NCBI GenBank assembly: GCA_002336855.1
Contig: DDEV01000047.1
Span: 1 to 23,534, forward strand
Length of the DNA: 23,534 nt
Origin: Leucobacter sp. UBA1945
GTDB lineage: Bacteria > Actinomycetota > Actinomycetes > Actinomycetales > Microbacteriaceae
Direction of reading: 5' to 3'
Below, in pieces: positions 14,973 to 23,499 of the stretch. Position 1 is the first letter of the stretch; every line of letters starts with the position of its first letter. The notes beneath the pieces are model-generated. The model was not told the origin of the DNA and did not search any database. It saw only the letters and a list, made by a program, of their open reading frames with translations. The translations under genes and the position numbers were made by a program.

Positions 14973-15776
14973 TCAAGGAGTTCGGGAGACTTCATCCGGC
15001 CCACTCGAGTTATGGTTTTCCCGAGTAAGCAGAGAGCCTTCTGGCTTGACACTTCGCAGTGAAGCTGTTCGCAGATCGATGCTTCCTGAAGTCATCCCGT
15101 CCAATCGGTATCCCATGCCTGGCTCAGTGAGCAGATGTACGGGTCGGGCGGGATCCTCTTCGATCTTTTTGCGCAACTGCGAGACGTAGAGGCGCAAGTA
15201 GCCAGTGTCTTCGATGTGTTCCGCGCCCCAGATCGTGGTGAGGATGGTCTGCCGAGTGACGAGCTTGCCTGCGTTGCGGATGAGTATCTCAATGAATTGC
15301 CACTCGGTGGGGGTCAGGCGGATTTGTTTGCGACCTTCGAGATCTTCACGACTCACACTGTGTGCGGCGAGGTCGATGGTGACTCGACCGAGATGCACCA
15401 GGGGCGTGTCTTCTTCCCGCGGAACGCGACGAGTGAGAGCCCTGACCCGGGCAAGGAGTTCTTCAACAGCAAAGGGCTTGGTGAGGTAGTCGTCAGCACC
15501 TGCGTCGAGAGCCTCGACTTTATCGGCTGCGCCAGCCCGACCAGAGACCACAAGAATGGGGGCGCGCGACCATCCACGAATAGCGTGAATGACCTCGATC
15601 CCGTTGAGCCTCGGCATGCCGAGATCGATGAGAAGGAAGTCCGGGTGGTGGTCGATTGCAGCTGCTACCGCTTCGGCACCATCTGCAGCGGTGAACACCT
15701 CGTACCCCTTTGCGGTGAGCGTGATACGCAGCGCGCGAAGTAACTGCAGGTCGTCATCGACGATCAAGATTCTCAC
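14973..15776 (-). CDS. kdpE: KdpE response regulator (OmpR/PhoB family)
   Basis: A 267-residue transcriptional activator of the K+ pump operon. The receiver domain has D7/D8, phospho-acceptor D51 (LLIDLGMP) and K100 (DDYLTKPF). The winged-helix DNA-binding domain at about 125-227 includes LTPTEWQFIEILIRNAGKLV and YVSQLRKKIEEDP, ending in the wing 'LLTEPGMGYRL'. The start is GTG 15774-15776, overlapping the kdpD stop (GTGA), with GAGGAG 6 nt upstream. KdpE proteins usually end soon after the wing, at roughly 225-235 residues. Here about 35 extra residues follow (DLRTASLRSVKPEGSLLTRE...SRTP), a polar tail that may be read-through into formerly non-coding sequence. It is last in the kdp operon. 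Confidence 0.95.
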   Translation of the reverse strand: MRILIVDDDLQLLRALRITLTAKGYEVFTAADGAEAVAAAIDHHPDFLLIDLGMPRLNGIEVIHAIRGWSRAPILVVSGRAGAADKVEALDAGADDYLTKPFAVEELLARVRALTRRVPREEDTPLVHLGRVTIDLAAHSVSREDLEGRKQIRLTPTEWQFIEILIRNAGKLVTRQTILTTIWGAEHIEDTGYLRLYVSQLRKKIEEDPARPVHLLTEPGMGYRLDGMTSGSIDLRTASLRSVKPEGSLLTRENHNSSGPDEVSRTP

Positions 15777-18268
15777 GGCCGCTCCTCGCTCAAGGGAACC
15801 ATCGGGAGAGAGATGACCATCGTGAGCCCTCCACCCGGAGTGTCTTCGGGCACGAGCGTGCCGCGCATTGCCTCAACGAACCCTCGCGAGAGCGCGAGAC
15901 CCAAGCCGAGGCCTGTCGTGTTGTCAGTATCGCCAAGACGCTGGAAGGGCAGAAACATGTCGTTCAGCTTCCCGGGCGGCACCCCAGTACCGTGATCAAT
16001 GACACGTATCTCGAGCCGCTCACCGAAGGTACTAGTTCCGACGTGAACCGGTGTGCCCGCAGGGCTGTAGCGCTGAGCATTGGCAAGCAGGTTCACAATT
16101 ACGCGTTGCAGAAGCACCGGGTCTGCCTGCGCGAGTGCGTTTCCGTGGTTCAAGTCAAGGGTGACATCGGCCGGCCCGAGTTGAAGTTCATCCAGAGCAG
16201 GGGCAATTGTCGCAGCGGGGTCCGTTGGAAAATCTGTGATCGTGACGACCCCAGCCTGCAAGCGGCTGACATCGAGCAGGTCGGTAACAAGGGTCGCGAG
16301 TGCTGCAAGGCTCTCATCGGCCGTGTCAAGCAGCTCCTTGTTGTCGGCAAAATTCAGCTCAGCGCCGACCGCTCTCAGCCCACCGATTGCAGCGGAAGCG
16401 GAGGCGAGAGGGCGTCGCAGATCATGGCTAAGCGCCGTCAAGAGCGCCCCTCTGACTCGATCTGACTCCGCGATCGGCCCTATCTGCTTGGCGGTATGAG
16501 CAAGATGCTCATGTTCGAGAGCTGCGGCGAGCTGCGCGACTACAACGGCAAGGAGTCGTTGCTCAGATGCAGCCAGGTCTTGGCCGTGCAGTTCGAGGGT
16601 GGTCGTATCGCTGACGCGGATACTGACGTGGTGATTGTCAGGCACCGGTTCTCCCGACCGCGCAAGCACTTCTTGTCCACGCATCAGCCGCACGCCGGGA
16701 AGTTGAAAGGCTTCACGGGTTCGGTCAATGAGCGCCTGGATCGCGTTGTCGCCCCGAAGCACGCTCCCGGCGATGGTCTGGATCAGCTCAGACTCTCCGG
16801 CGGAGCGTCGGGCCGCGCGAGTGTAGCGGGCGGCCCGGTCAACGATGAAGCTCACCAGGCTCGCAATCACCACGTAGAGGATGAGTGCGAGGAGGTGGTG
16901 GGGCTGATAGATCTGCACCGTGTACAGCGGTTCAATAAACAGGAAATCAAGAGTGAACCCAGACAGCACCGCTGCGAACAGCGCCGGCCAGATCCCGCCG
17001 ACCAACGCCACGATCACCACCAGGAGCTGGTAGCTGAGCACATCGGTGGTTATCGAATCGTCGCTGCGGAACAGAGTCAGAAGAACCGTGAGCGCCGGCC
17101 CACCGAGCAAGGCGACGAGGAAGCCGAGAACGCGGCGGCGACGAGTGAGTGCTCCGGTGAGGGGAGGAAGGGCGAAACGGCGGCCGGCGGCGACATGATT
17201 GACCATATGCACGTCGATTTCGCCAGATTCACGAACAACCGTGGCCCCGATCCCCGGCCCGGTGAAAGCGGCCGTGACGCGTCCGCGGCGACTGGCCCCG
17301 AGAACGAGCTGGGTCGCATTGACCGAGCGAGCGAATTCGACCAGTGCGGATGGAACATCCTCACCGATCACCTGGTGGTAGGTGCCGTTGAGCTTCTCTA
17401 CGAGCGCCCGCTGCTCAGCGAGAGCCGCGGGGTTTGCCGGGTGCAGCCCGTCTTGGCTCGTGACATGCACAGCGAGCAACTCGCCGCCGGCGGAGCGAGC
17501 AGCGATGCGCGCACCACGCCGCAGAAGCGTCTCTCCCTCTCGCCCACCCGTCAGGGCGACAACCACACGCTCTCGCGCCTCCCATGTGCTGCTGATGCCG
17601 TGATCCTTGCGATAACCGTTCAGCGCTTGATCAACCTCGTCGGCAAGCCAGATCAGAGCGAGCTCGCGCAACGCCGTGAGATTCCCCAGACGAAAGTAGT
17701 TTGAAAGCGCCGCGTCGATGCGCTCAGCAGGGTATACAAATCCACCACTGAGCCGGTCGCGGAGAGCCTGTGGGGCGAGATCCACCACTTCAATCTGTTC
17801 GGCCCCGCGTAAGAAACTGTCGGGCACAGTCTCACGCTGAGGAACACCGGTGATCTGCTCAACGACATCGTTCAGGGATTCAATGTGCTGAATGTTGAGA
17901 GTCGAGATTACATCGATTCCCGCCGCGAGGAGTTCTTCGACATCCTGCCAGCGCTTCTCGTTCTTCGAGCCCGAGGCGTTGGTGTGCGCAAGCTCATCAA
18001 CGAGCGCGAGTTCGGGTCTGCGATTCAGCACCGCAGCAAGATCCATCTCCTCGAGCGTAACGCCACGATGTTCAATCAGCGCTCGTGAGACTTCCGGGAT
18101 CCCGGCGGTCATCGCTGCAGTTGCGGCGCGACCGTGAGTCTCGACGATCCCAATGACGAGATCTTTCCCCTCTCCGAGCAAGCGTCGCCCCTCCTCCAGC
18201 ATGGCGACGGTTTTGCCGACTCCAGGAGCAGCGCCAAGCAGCACCCGAAGCTGCCCCCGTTTCGGCAT
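15773..18268 (-). CDS. kdpD: KdpD sensor histidine kinase
   Basis: An 831-residue K+/turgor sensor kinase. The N-terminal KdpD domain has Walker A GAAPGVGKT (12-20) and DELAHTNASG (91-100), followed by a USP-like domain at about 233-358. Four TM segments lie at about 380-480. A GAF-like region follows, then the H-box LSHDLRRPLA with H615, N-box NLLANAQRYS (N730), G1 'DHGTG' (758-762) and G2 GLGLGLALSR (787-794). All catalytic motifs are intact. It phosphorylates KdpE, whose gene overlaps by 4 nt. The ATG at 18266-18268 lies 2 bp after the kdpC stop, with GGGAGC upstream. I do not see the SxS...FTAxY c-di-AMP motif reported for the Staphylococcus aureus KdpD USP domain. Confidence 0.96.
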   Translation of the reverse strand: MPKRGQLRVLLGAAPGVGKTVAMLEEGRRLLGEGKDLVIGIVETHGRAATAAMTAGIPEVSRALIEHRGVTLEEMDLAAVLNRRPELALVDELAHTNASGSKNEKRWQDVEELLAAGIDVISTLNIQHIESLNDVVEQITGVPQRETVPDSFLRGAEQIEVVDLAPQALRDRLSGGFVYPAERIDAALSNYFRLGNLTALRELALIWLADEVDQALNGYRKDHGISSTWEARERVVVALTGGREGETLLRRGARIAARSAGGELLAVHVTSQDGLHPANPAALAEQRALVEKLNGTYHQVIGEDVPSALVEFARSVNATQLVLGASRRGRVTAAFTGPGIGATVVRESGEIDVHMVNHVAAGRRFALPPLTGALTRRRRVLGFLVALLGGPALTVLLTLFRSDDSITTDVLSYQLLVVIVALVGGIWPALFAAVLSGFTLDFLFIEPLYTVQIYQPHHLLALILYVVIASLVSFIVDRAARYTRAARRSAGESELIQTIAGSVLRGDNAIQALIDRTREAFQLPGVRLMRGQEVLARSGEPVPDNHHVSIRVSDTTTLELHGQDLAASEQRLLAVVVAQLAAALEHEHLAHTAKQIGPIAESDRVRGALLTALSHDLRRPLASASAAIGGLRAVGAELNFADNKELLDTADESLAALATLVTDLLDVSRLQAGVVTITDFPTDPAATIAPALDELQLGPADVTLDLNHGNALAQADPVLLQRVIVNLLANAQRYSPAGTPVHVGTSTFGERLEIRVIDHGTGVPPGKLNDMFLPFQRLGDTDNTTGLGLGLALSRGFVEAMRGTLVPEDTPGGGLTMVISLPMVPLSEERP

Positions 18269-18270
18269 GA

Positions 18271-18885
18271 TCAGCTCCCCAACCGTTCCAAAGCAATGTT
18301 CACTTCGAGAACATTCACCCTCGGTTCACCCAGATACCCGAGATCGGGGCCCTGAGTGTGTGCCGCAACCAACACACGCACGTCGTCGGCGGAGACGCCG
18401 CGCGTTTCGGCAACCCGTTTGATCTGAATGGCCGCGTACTCAGGACTGATATGCGGGTCAAGCCCCGATGAAGAAGCAGTGACGGCATCAGCAGGAACGT
18501 CTTTCTCGGCGACACCGTTGAATTCGGCTACCTGCGCCTTTCGCTCGCGAATCGCCGCAATCAGGTTCTCGTTCTCCGGTCCGTAGTTCGATCCAGACGA
18601 GGCACCGCCGTCGTATCCCTCGCCTGCGGCCGAGGGCCGCGGCTGGAAATACTGCGGCAGTGGGCTGCCTGCCTCATCGGTGAACGGCTGACCAATGAGT
18701 GTTGACCCGACAGGGTCGCCGTCTTGATTGGCGACGATCGACCCGTTCGCTTGGGCAGGAAATACGAGTTGCCCAATACCGGTGATCACGAGTGTGTACC
18801 CGACGCCAAGTGCCAAAGTGAGCAGGGCCATGGCGCGGACGGCGACCCAGATGGTACGCCCGGCTCTGCGAGCCTGTGTATTCAT
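18271..18885 (-). CDS. kdpC: KdpC, K+-transporting ATPase subunit C
   Basis: A 204-residue subunit of the KdpFABC high-affinity K+ pump. It has a single N-terminal TM helix at about 17-40 (AVRAMALLTLALGVGYTLVITG) and an extracytoplasmic domain. Typical KdpC features are visible: 'GSTLIGQPF', 'YFQPRPSAAGEGYDGGASSG', 'SGLDPHISPEYA' and 'VLVAAHTQGPDLGYLGEPRVNVLEVN'. ATG 18883-18885 is preceded by AGGAGAG. It is 22 bp after kdpB and 2 bp before kdpD. In the family KdpC stabilises the KdpA-KdpB complex and affects ATP or K+ affinity. Confidence 0.96.
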   Translation of the reverse strand: MNTQARRAGRTIWVAVRAMALLTLALGVGYTLVITGIGQLVFPAQANGSIVANQDGDPVGSTLIGQPFTDEAGSPLPQYFQPRPSAAGEGYDGGASSGSNYGPENENLIAAIRERKAQVAEFNGVAEKDVPADAVTASSSGLDPHISPEYAAIQIKRVAETRGVSADDVRVLVAAHTQGPDLGYLGEPRVNVLEVNIALERLGS

Positions 18886-18907
18886 GATGTTCTTCTCTCC
18901 TGAGGTG

Positions 18908-21055
18908 TTAGAAGCCGGGGATAAGGCGGATCGCGAGATCGATCAGCCAGATCCCAATGAAGGGGGCGATCCCCCCGCCGAGCCCGTAAACGGCAAGATT
19001 GCGGGCCAGAATGCTGGACGCGTTACCCGGCCGGTACCTCACGCCGCGCAAGGCGAGCGGAATGAGGAAGACGATCACGATCGCGTTGAAGATGATCGCA
19101 GACAGCACTGCGGAGGCTGGCGAGTGCAGCCCCATGATGTTCAGGGCCGCGAGTTGTGGAAACACCCCCATGAACATTGCTGGAATGATCGCGAAGTACT
19201 TCGCGATGTCGTTGGCGATTGAGAACGTCGTTAACGCTCCCCGGGTGATCAACAGCTGCTTCCCGATACGGACAATGTCGACGAGCTTGGACGGGTCGGA
19301 GTCGAGGTCGACCATGTTGCCGGCTTCTTTTGCCGCCGAGGTGCCGGAGTTCATCGCGACGCCAACGTCTGCCTGGGCAAGGGCGGGCGCGTCGTTGGTG
19401 CCATCTCCGGTCATTGCGACGAGGTTGCCACCCTCCTGCTCCTTACGAATGTAGGCGAGCTTATCTTCCGGGGTCGCTTCAGCGAGGAAGTCATCAACGC
19501 CTGCCTCCTTCGCAATCGCAGCTGCAGTGAGGGGGTTATCACCGGTGATCATTACCGTACGAATGCCCATGGCACGCATTTCTGCAAACTTCGCTGGCAA
19601 CCCATCCTTCACCACATCCTTCAAATGCACGACGCCCAGAAGGCGGCCCGCGCCCGTGGGATCTTTGGTGGCGACAACCAGCGGAGTACCACCGGACTGA
19701 GAGATGCGTTCGACGTACCTGTCGAGCTCAGCGCTCAGTGCGGCGGGCAGCCGCTCTCCGTTGGTTTCCAACCACGCCATGATCGCCGAGCCGGCGCCCT
19801 TGCGAATCTGGGTGCCGTCGGGCTGATCCAATCCAGACATGCGCGTCTGCGCGGTGAACGGCACAATCTCGCCGGTCGTGGCCCGTTCGAACTCGCCATG
19901 CTGTTGTTCGGCGAGTTCGACGATCGACACCCCCTCGGGGGTGGGATCAGCAAGGGAGGAGAGCGCTGCCGCACGGACAAGATCTTGCTCACGCACCCCG
20001 CCGAGGCGCACGAACTCACTTGCACGCCGGTTGCCGTAGGTGATCGTTCCAGTCTTATCCATGAGCAGCGTCGTCACATCACCGGCAGCTTCAACCGCAC
20101 GCCCAGACATTGCCAGCACGTTGCGCTGCACAAGCCGATCCATTCCCGCAATGCCGATCGCACTGAGCAATGCACCGATAGTCGTAGGAATAAGGCAGAC
20201 CAGCAGGGCGACCAAGACGGTCACACTGACGGGAGCGGCCGCGTACGAAGCGATCGGGTTCAAGGTGAGCGCGACGACGACGAAGATTATCGAGAGTGAT
20301 GCGAGCAGAATGTTCAGCGCTATCTCGTTCGGAGTTTTCTGCCTCGCGGCACCTTCGACGAGCGAGATCATCCTGTCTACGAAGGTCTCACCCGGCTGAG
20401 AAGTAATGCGCACCACGATCCGATCCGACAGCACTCGGGTGCCACCGGTGACTGCGGAACGGTCGCCGCCGGATTCGCGGACCACGGGCGCGGACTCGCC
20501 GGTAATCGCAGATTCGTCTACCGACGCAATGCCCCACACGATGTCGCCATCGCCTGGGATCAGCTCGCCTGCAGCGACGACGACGGTGTCACCGATGGTG
20601 AGATCCGCAGACGACACCTGTGCGACCGCAGCGCGCTCGGCAGCCACATCCGTGGCGGGGTCGTAATCGTCGATGCGGTTGGCCATGGTGCTGGTGCGCG
20701 TCTTGCGAAGCGTCTCAGCCTGCGCTTTTCCACGGCCCTCAGCTACGGCTTCGGCGAGGTTTGCAAACAAGACGGTGAGCCACAGCCAGATCGCGATCGC
20801 CCAGGTGAAGGACCACGGCACAGCAGTGCCGCCCGAATCGGCCGGGCCGCCGATGAACGGCTCGGCGGCGGCAAGTACTGTCGTGAGCGCGGCACCGATC
20901 CACACGAGAAACATGACGGGGTTGCGCCACTGCTCTCGGGGGTTGAGCTTGCGCAGTGCGCCTGGAAGCGCTGCCCGCACCTGTTCCCAAGTGAAGCCGC
21001 TCTTTCGGGTAGCGGTGCTCGCCGCTTTGGGGCGAGATTCAGTGATGATGGACAT
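18908..21055 (-). CDS. kdpB: KdpB, P-type ATPase subunit of the K+ pump
   Basis: A 715-residue P-type ATPase, slightly longer than the E. coli protein because of an N-terminal extension of about 30 residues (TESRPKAASTATRKSGFTWE). Motifs in order: actuator TGES (185-188), phosphorylation site DKTGTIT with D333, KGAGSAI nucleotide-binding segment, the TGDNPLTAAAIAKEAGVDDF segment, and the hinge GDGTNDAPALAQADVGVAM. About seven TM helices bracket these domains. It energises K+ import through KdpA by ATP hydrolysis at the membrane. ATG 21053-21055 follows the kdpA stop by 3 bp. Confidence 0.97.
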   Translation of the reverse strand: MSIITESRPKAASTATRKSGFTWEQVRAALPGALRKLNPREQWRNPVMFLVWIGAALTTVLAAAEPFIGGPADSGGTAVPWSFTWAIAIWLWLTVLFANLAEAVAEGRGKAQAETLRKTRTSTMANRIDDYDPATDVAAERAAVAQVSSADLTIGDTVVVAAGELIPGDGDIVWGIASVDESAITGESAPVVRESGGDRSAVTGGTRVLSDRIVVRITSQPGETFVDRMISLVEGAARQKTPNEIALNILLASLSIIFVVVALTLNPIASYAAAPVSVTVLVALLVCLIPTTIGALLSAIGIAGMDRLVQRNVLAMSGRAVEAAGDVTTLLMDKTGTITYGNRRASEFVRLGGVREQDLVRAAALSSLADPTPEGVSIVELAEQQHGEFERATTGEIVPFTAQTRMSGLDQPDGTQIRKGAGSAIMAWLETNGERLPAALSAELDRYVERISQSGGTPLVVATKDPTGAGRLLGVVHLKDVVKDGLPAKFAEMRAMGIRTVMITGDNPLTAAAIAKEAGVDDFLAEATPEDKLAYIRKEQEGGNLVAMTGDGTNDAPALAQADVGVAMNSGTSAAKEAGNMVDLDSDPSKLVDIVRIGKQLLITRGALTTFSIANDIAKYFAIIPAMFMGVFPQLAALNIMGLHSPASAVLSAIIFNAIVIVFLIPLALRGVRYRPGNASSILARNLAVYGLGGGIAPFIGIWLIDLAIRLIPGF

Positions 21056-21058
21056 GGT

Positions 21059-22732
21059 TTACATCAGCCCTTCAGCTAGGGGTCCTAGCGCGAGAACGGG
21101 GAAGAAGGTCAGTGCGGTCACGAGGACGGTGACCGCCGTGAGCAGCCCGATGAACATCGGGCGGTGCGTGGGAAGGGTGCCAGAGGTGGTTGGCACCTTG
21201 TCTTGCGCGGCAAAGGAGCCCGCTAGAGCGAGTACGAACACGATCGGCACGAAGCGACCCAAGAGGATCACCACGCCCAGGGCGGTGTTCAGCCACGGAG
21301 TGTTCGCTGTGAGACCGGCGAACGCAGAGCCGTTGTTGTTTGCTGCCGACGTGAACGCGTACAGCACTTCGGACATGCCATGAATGCCTGGGTTCCAAAT
21401 CGACGTGCTCTCTACTTCTTCGCGCACGCCAGGGATCGCGAAACTCAGCGCCGTACCCGCGAGCACGAGAGTCGGCATCACGAGTATGTAGAGCGCGGCG
21501 AGCTTGATCTCGCGCGGCCCGATCTTCTTTCCCAGGTACTCCGGGGTGCGCCCGATCAAGAGGCCCGAGATGAACACCGCGATCACCGCAAGCACAAGAA
21601 TCGCGTAGATACCCGAGCCGACACCACCGGGTGTGACTTCGCCGAGCATCATGTTCAGCATCGGCATCATCCCGCCAAGCGCGGTGTATGAATCATGCAT
21701 CGAGTTCACCGCGCCAGTTGAGGTGCCGGTGCTCGTGGTAGCGAACAATGTTGACCCGATGATCCCGAACCGCTGCTCTTTGCCCTCCATCGCCCCGCCT
21801 GCTAGCTCAGGAGCCGTGCCCACTCCGGCGGTCTCAAGCGCGGTCAGAATGCTGAACGATGCAATGTACAGAACCGCCATGACCGAGAGGATCGCGTAGC
21901 CCTGTCGGTTGTCGCCTACCATGCGACCGAAAGTGCGCGGCAGGGAGAATGGGATCACAAGCATCAGCAACACCTGGAAGATGTTGACCCAGGCCGACGG
22001 ATTCTCGAACGGGTGCGAGGAGTTCGCGTTGAAGAAGCCACCACCATTGGTGCCCAGCAGCTTGATGACCTCCTGCGACGCGGTCGGCCCTCCGGGAATC
22101 GTTTGCGCACTTCCGGTGAGGGTAGTGACGGTAGTGAAACCATTGAAGTTCTGGATCACGCCGCCCGCCATCAAAACGATCGCGCCGAGCATGGTGATCG
22201 GCAGCAGGATACGAAGGGTGCCGCGGATCAGATCGACCCAGAAGTTTCCGATCGTGCCGGATCGGCGGTATGCGAAACCGCGCACCAGCGCGATCGCGAT
22301 CGTGATGCCTACCGCAGCAGAGACGAAGTTCTGCACGGCAAGGCCCGCGAACTGTACCGTGTAGCCGACGGTGAGCTCCGGCGAATACGATTGCCAGTTC
22401 GTGTTTCCCACGAACGACGCTGCAGTGTTGAACGACAGATGTTCGCTCGGGGCTGGAAGACCCAGCGAGTAGGGCAGCCACTGTTGCAAGCGCTGCAAAC
22501 CGTAGACGATCAGCAGCCCGACCGCCGAGAACGCGAGCACGCTGCGCAGGTACGCCTGCCAGGTCTGCTCGGACTTCGAGTCGACGCCGACGACCTTGTA
22601 GACCGCGCGTTCGAGCCCCCAATCCTTGCTCGAGGTGTATGTCCACGTCATGTAGTCACCGAGCGGGCGGTAGAGAATGACCAGGATAGCGGCGACTGTC
22701 GAGAGCGCGAGGATCGCGTACATCCAGGTCAT
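21059..22732 (-). CDS. kdpA: KdpA, K+-translocating subunit
   Basis: A 557-residue membrane subunit with about 10 TM helices and the repeated pore-loop organisation of the superfamily of K+ transporters. The selectivity-filter region TNGGGFFNANSSHPFENPSAW is conserved. Others are 'YTVQFAGLAVQNFVSAAVGI', 'GRTPEYLGKKI' and 'SAANNNGSAFAGL'. ATG 22730-22732 shares one nucleotide with the kdpF stop (TGATG), with GGAG 8 nt upstream. KdpA provides the high-affinity K+ binding and entry site; transport is powered by KdpB. Confidence 0.97.
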   Translation of the reverse strand: MTWMYAILALSTVAAILVILYRPLGDYMTWTYTSSKDWGLERAVYKVVGVDSKSEQTWQAYLRSVLAFSAVGLLIVYGLQRLQQWLPYSLGLPAPSEHLSFNTAASFVGNTNWQSYSPELTVGYTVQFAGLAVQNFVSAAVGITIAIALVRGFAYRRSGTIGNFWVDLIRGTLRILLPITMLGAIVLMAGGVIQNFNGFTTVTTLTGSAQTIPGGPTASQEVIKLLGTNGGGFFNANSSHPFENPSAWVNIFQVLLMLVIPFSLPRTFGRMVGDNRQGYAILSVMAVLYIASFSILTALETAGVGTAPELAGGAMEGKEQRFGIIGSTLFATTSTGTSTGAVNSMHDSYTALGGMMPMLNMMLGEVTPGGVGSGIYAILVLAVIAVFISGLLIGRTPEYLGKKIGPREIKLAALYILVMPTLVLAGTALSFAIPGVREEVESTSIWNPGIHGMSEVLYAFTSAANNNGSAFAGLTANTPWLNTALGVVILLGRFVPIVFVLALAGSFAAQDKVPTTSGTLPTHRPMFIGLLTAVTVLVTALTFFPVLALGPLAEGLM

Positions 22733-22821
22733 CAGAAGCGCTCCGGTTTCACGAGAGCGAACACGAGATACACGATCGCAGCGACCCCGAGACCGGTGGC
22801 GAGAAGTTCGAAGACGATCAC
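22732..22821 (-). CDS. kdpF: KdpF small membrane subunit
   Basis: A 29-residue single-TM peptide, VIVFELLATGLGVAAIVYLV then FALVKPERF, from GTG 22819-22821 with GGAG 5 nt upstream. The 'LVKPERF' C-terminus is the hallmark of KdpF. It overlaps kdpA by 1 nt and the preceding small ORF by 4 nt (GTGA). KdpF stabilises the KdpFABC complex. Confidence 0.93.
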   Translation of the reverse strand: MIVFELLATGLGVAAIVYLVFALVKPERF

Positions 22822-22901
22822 AGCTTCTCCACCGCCTTCCCCAGCAGTCCGACGATGACGAACAAGGCGATCACGCCGAGCACGTAGACGAGGTCAAGCA
22901 C
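22818..22901 (-). CDS. Small single-TM peptide upstream of kdpF
   Basis: A 27-residue ORF (VLDLVYVLGVIALFVIVGLL then GKAVEKL) from GTG 22899-22901, with GGAG 6 nt upstream. An in-frame ATG at 22911-22913 would add four residues but lacks a Shine-Dalgarno. The ORF is almost entirely one hydrophobic helix ending in a basic tail, like KdpF itself. Its stop overlaps the kdpF start by 4 nt (GTGA), so it is translationally coupled and probably the first gene of the kdp operon. I recall similar short ORFs before actinobacterial kdpF genes, but no established function. It may be an extra small subunit or a coupling peptide. Confidence 0.6.
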   Translation of the reverse strand: MLDLVYVLGVIALFVIVGLLGKAVEKL

Positions 22902-23057
22902 AACAAGCTCCATTCGGAAACTAGCGGCAGCAATTCTGCTCACCGCGCGACCCGGTTCATGGGGCGCAACTCCCGATCAAACACCCGCCTCGGCCCGCGA
23001 AATAGGCGTCCTAACAGAATCCATGCAAGGATCAGCGAGACTCTGACGCGCTACTAA

Positions 23058-23357
23058 CAGTCCCGTGCGGCGAACGCCAAAACGACCACGCGAAAGACCA
23101 GGCCCGGACAGGGCAAACGCAGCGAAATAGAGAGCTGCAACCGCAGGCTGAAACGTGCTGGCAAAACCGGGCTCGATACCCCAGGCAAACGCCTCGACCA
23201 TGGCAAAACATTCCAGACCCTCGCGATCGAGTTCGCAATCGCCGCCGACAACATCTACCGCACCGTCACCGGCGTCGTGAAGCTCGACAAAGCCGCAGCT
23301 GCGAACGCCAAGCCTGCACCCAACCCGGGCGAAACGGAGCACTCACCCGGCACCTAA
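23058..23357 (+). pseudogene. Start-less coding remnant, unrecognised
   Basis: An open frame of 99 codons on the plus strand with no start codon of its own after the in-frame stop at 23055. It ends with TAA at 23355-23357. The C-terminal half reads like real protein: 'LDHGKTFQTLAIEFAIAADN', then 'IYRTVTGVVKLDKAAAANAK' and a Pro-rich tail. The first third is Arg/Lys/Thr-rich and less convincing. This is best explained as the 3' remnant of a larger gene, possibly from a mobile element lodged beside the tRNA. I could not assign a family. The antisense frame (22977-23342) looks like a composition shadow. If real, it lies 5' to the kdp operon in the divergent direction. Confidence 0.35.
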
Positions 23358-23415
23358 AACGATGGCTTGTATCTCCGTGACCAGTCACGGCGCCGCCACG
23401 GCCGCCACAGCAACA

Positions 23416-23453
23416 AGAAAAGGTCAGAAATCCGAAGATTTCTGACCTTTTCT
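23416..23453. terminator. Perfect 17-bp bidirectional terminator
   Basis: AGAAAAGGTCAGAAATC (23416-23432) pairs perfectly with GATTTCTGACCTTTTCT (23437-23453) around a CGAA loop, which is UUCG on the minus strand. T-rich tracts follow on both sides. It ends the tRNA-Leu transcript arriving from the right, and anything read rightward through the remnant. Confidence 0.9.
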
Positions 23454-23499
23454 CTTGATTCACTTAACCGGGAAAGCCCATTGGCTTAACTTTCCCTCG

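Noticed and set aside
16496..17704. Long open frame on the plus strand, antisense to kdpD
   Set aside because: kdpD on the opposite strand has every family motif. The antisense frame reads as low-complexity Arg/Gln/Glu-rich sequence without domains, as expected from GC-rich codon bias.
22914..23057. K+ or c-di-AMP riboswitch (ydaO/kimA-type) upstream of kdp
   Set aside because: The gap is short and I see no multi-stem ydaO-like architecture. Nor could I define KdpE operator repeats with any confidence.
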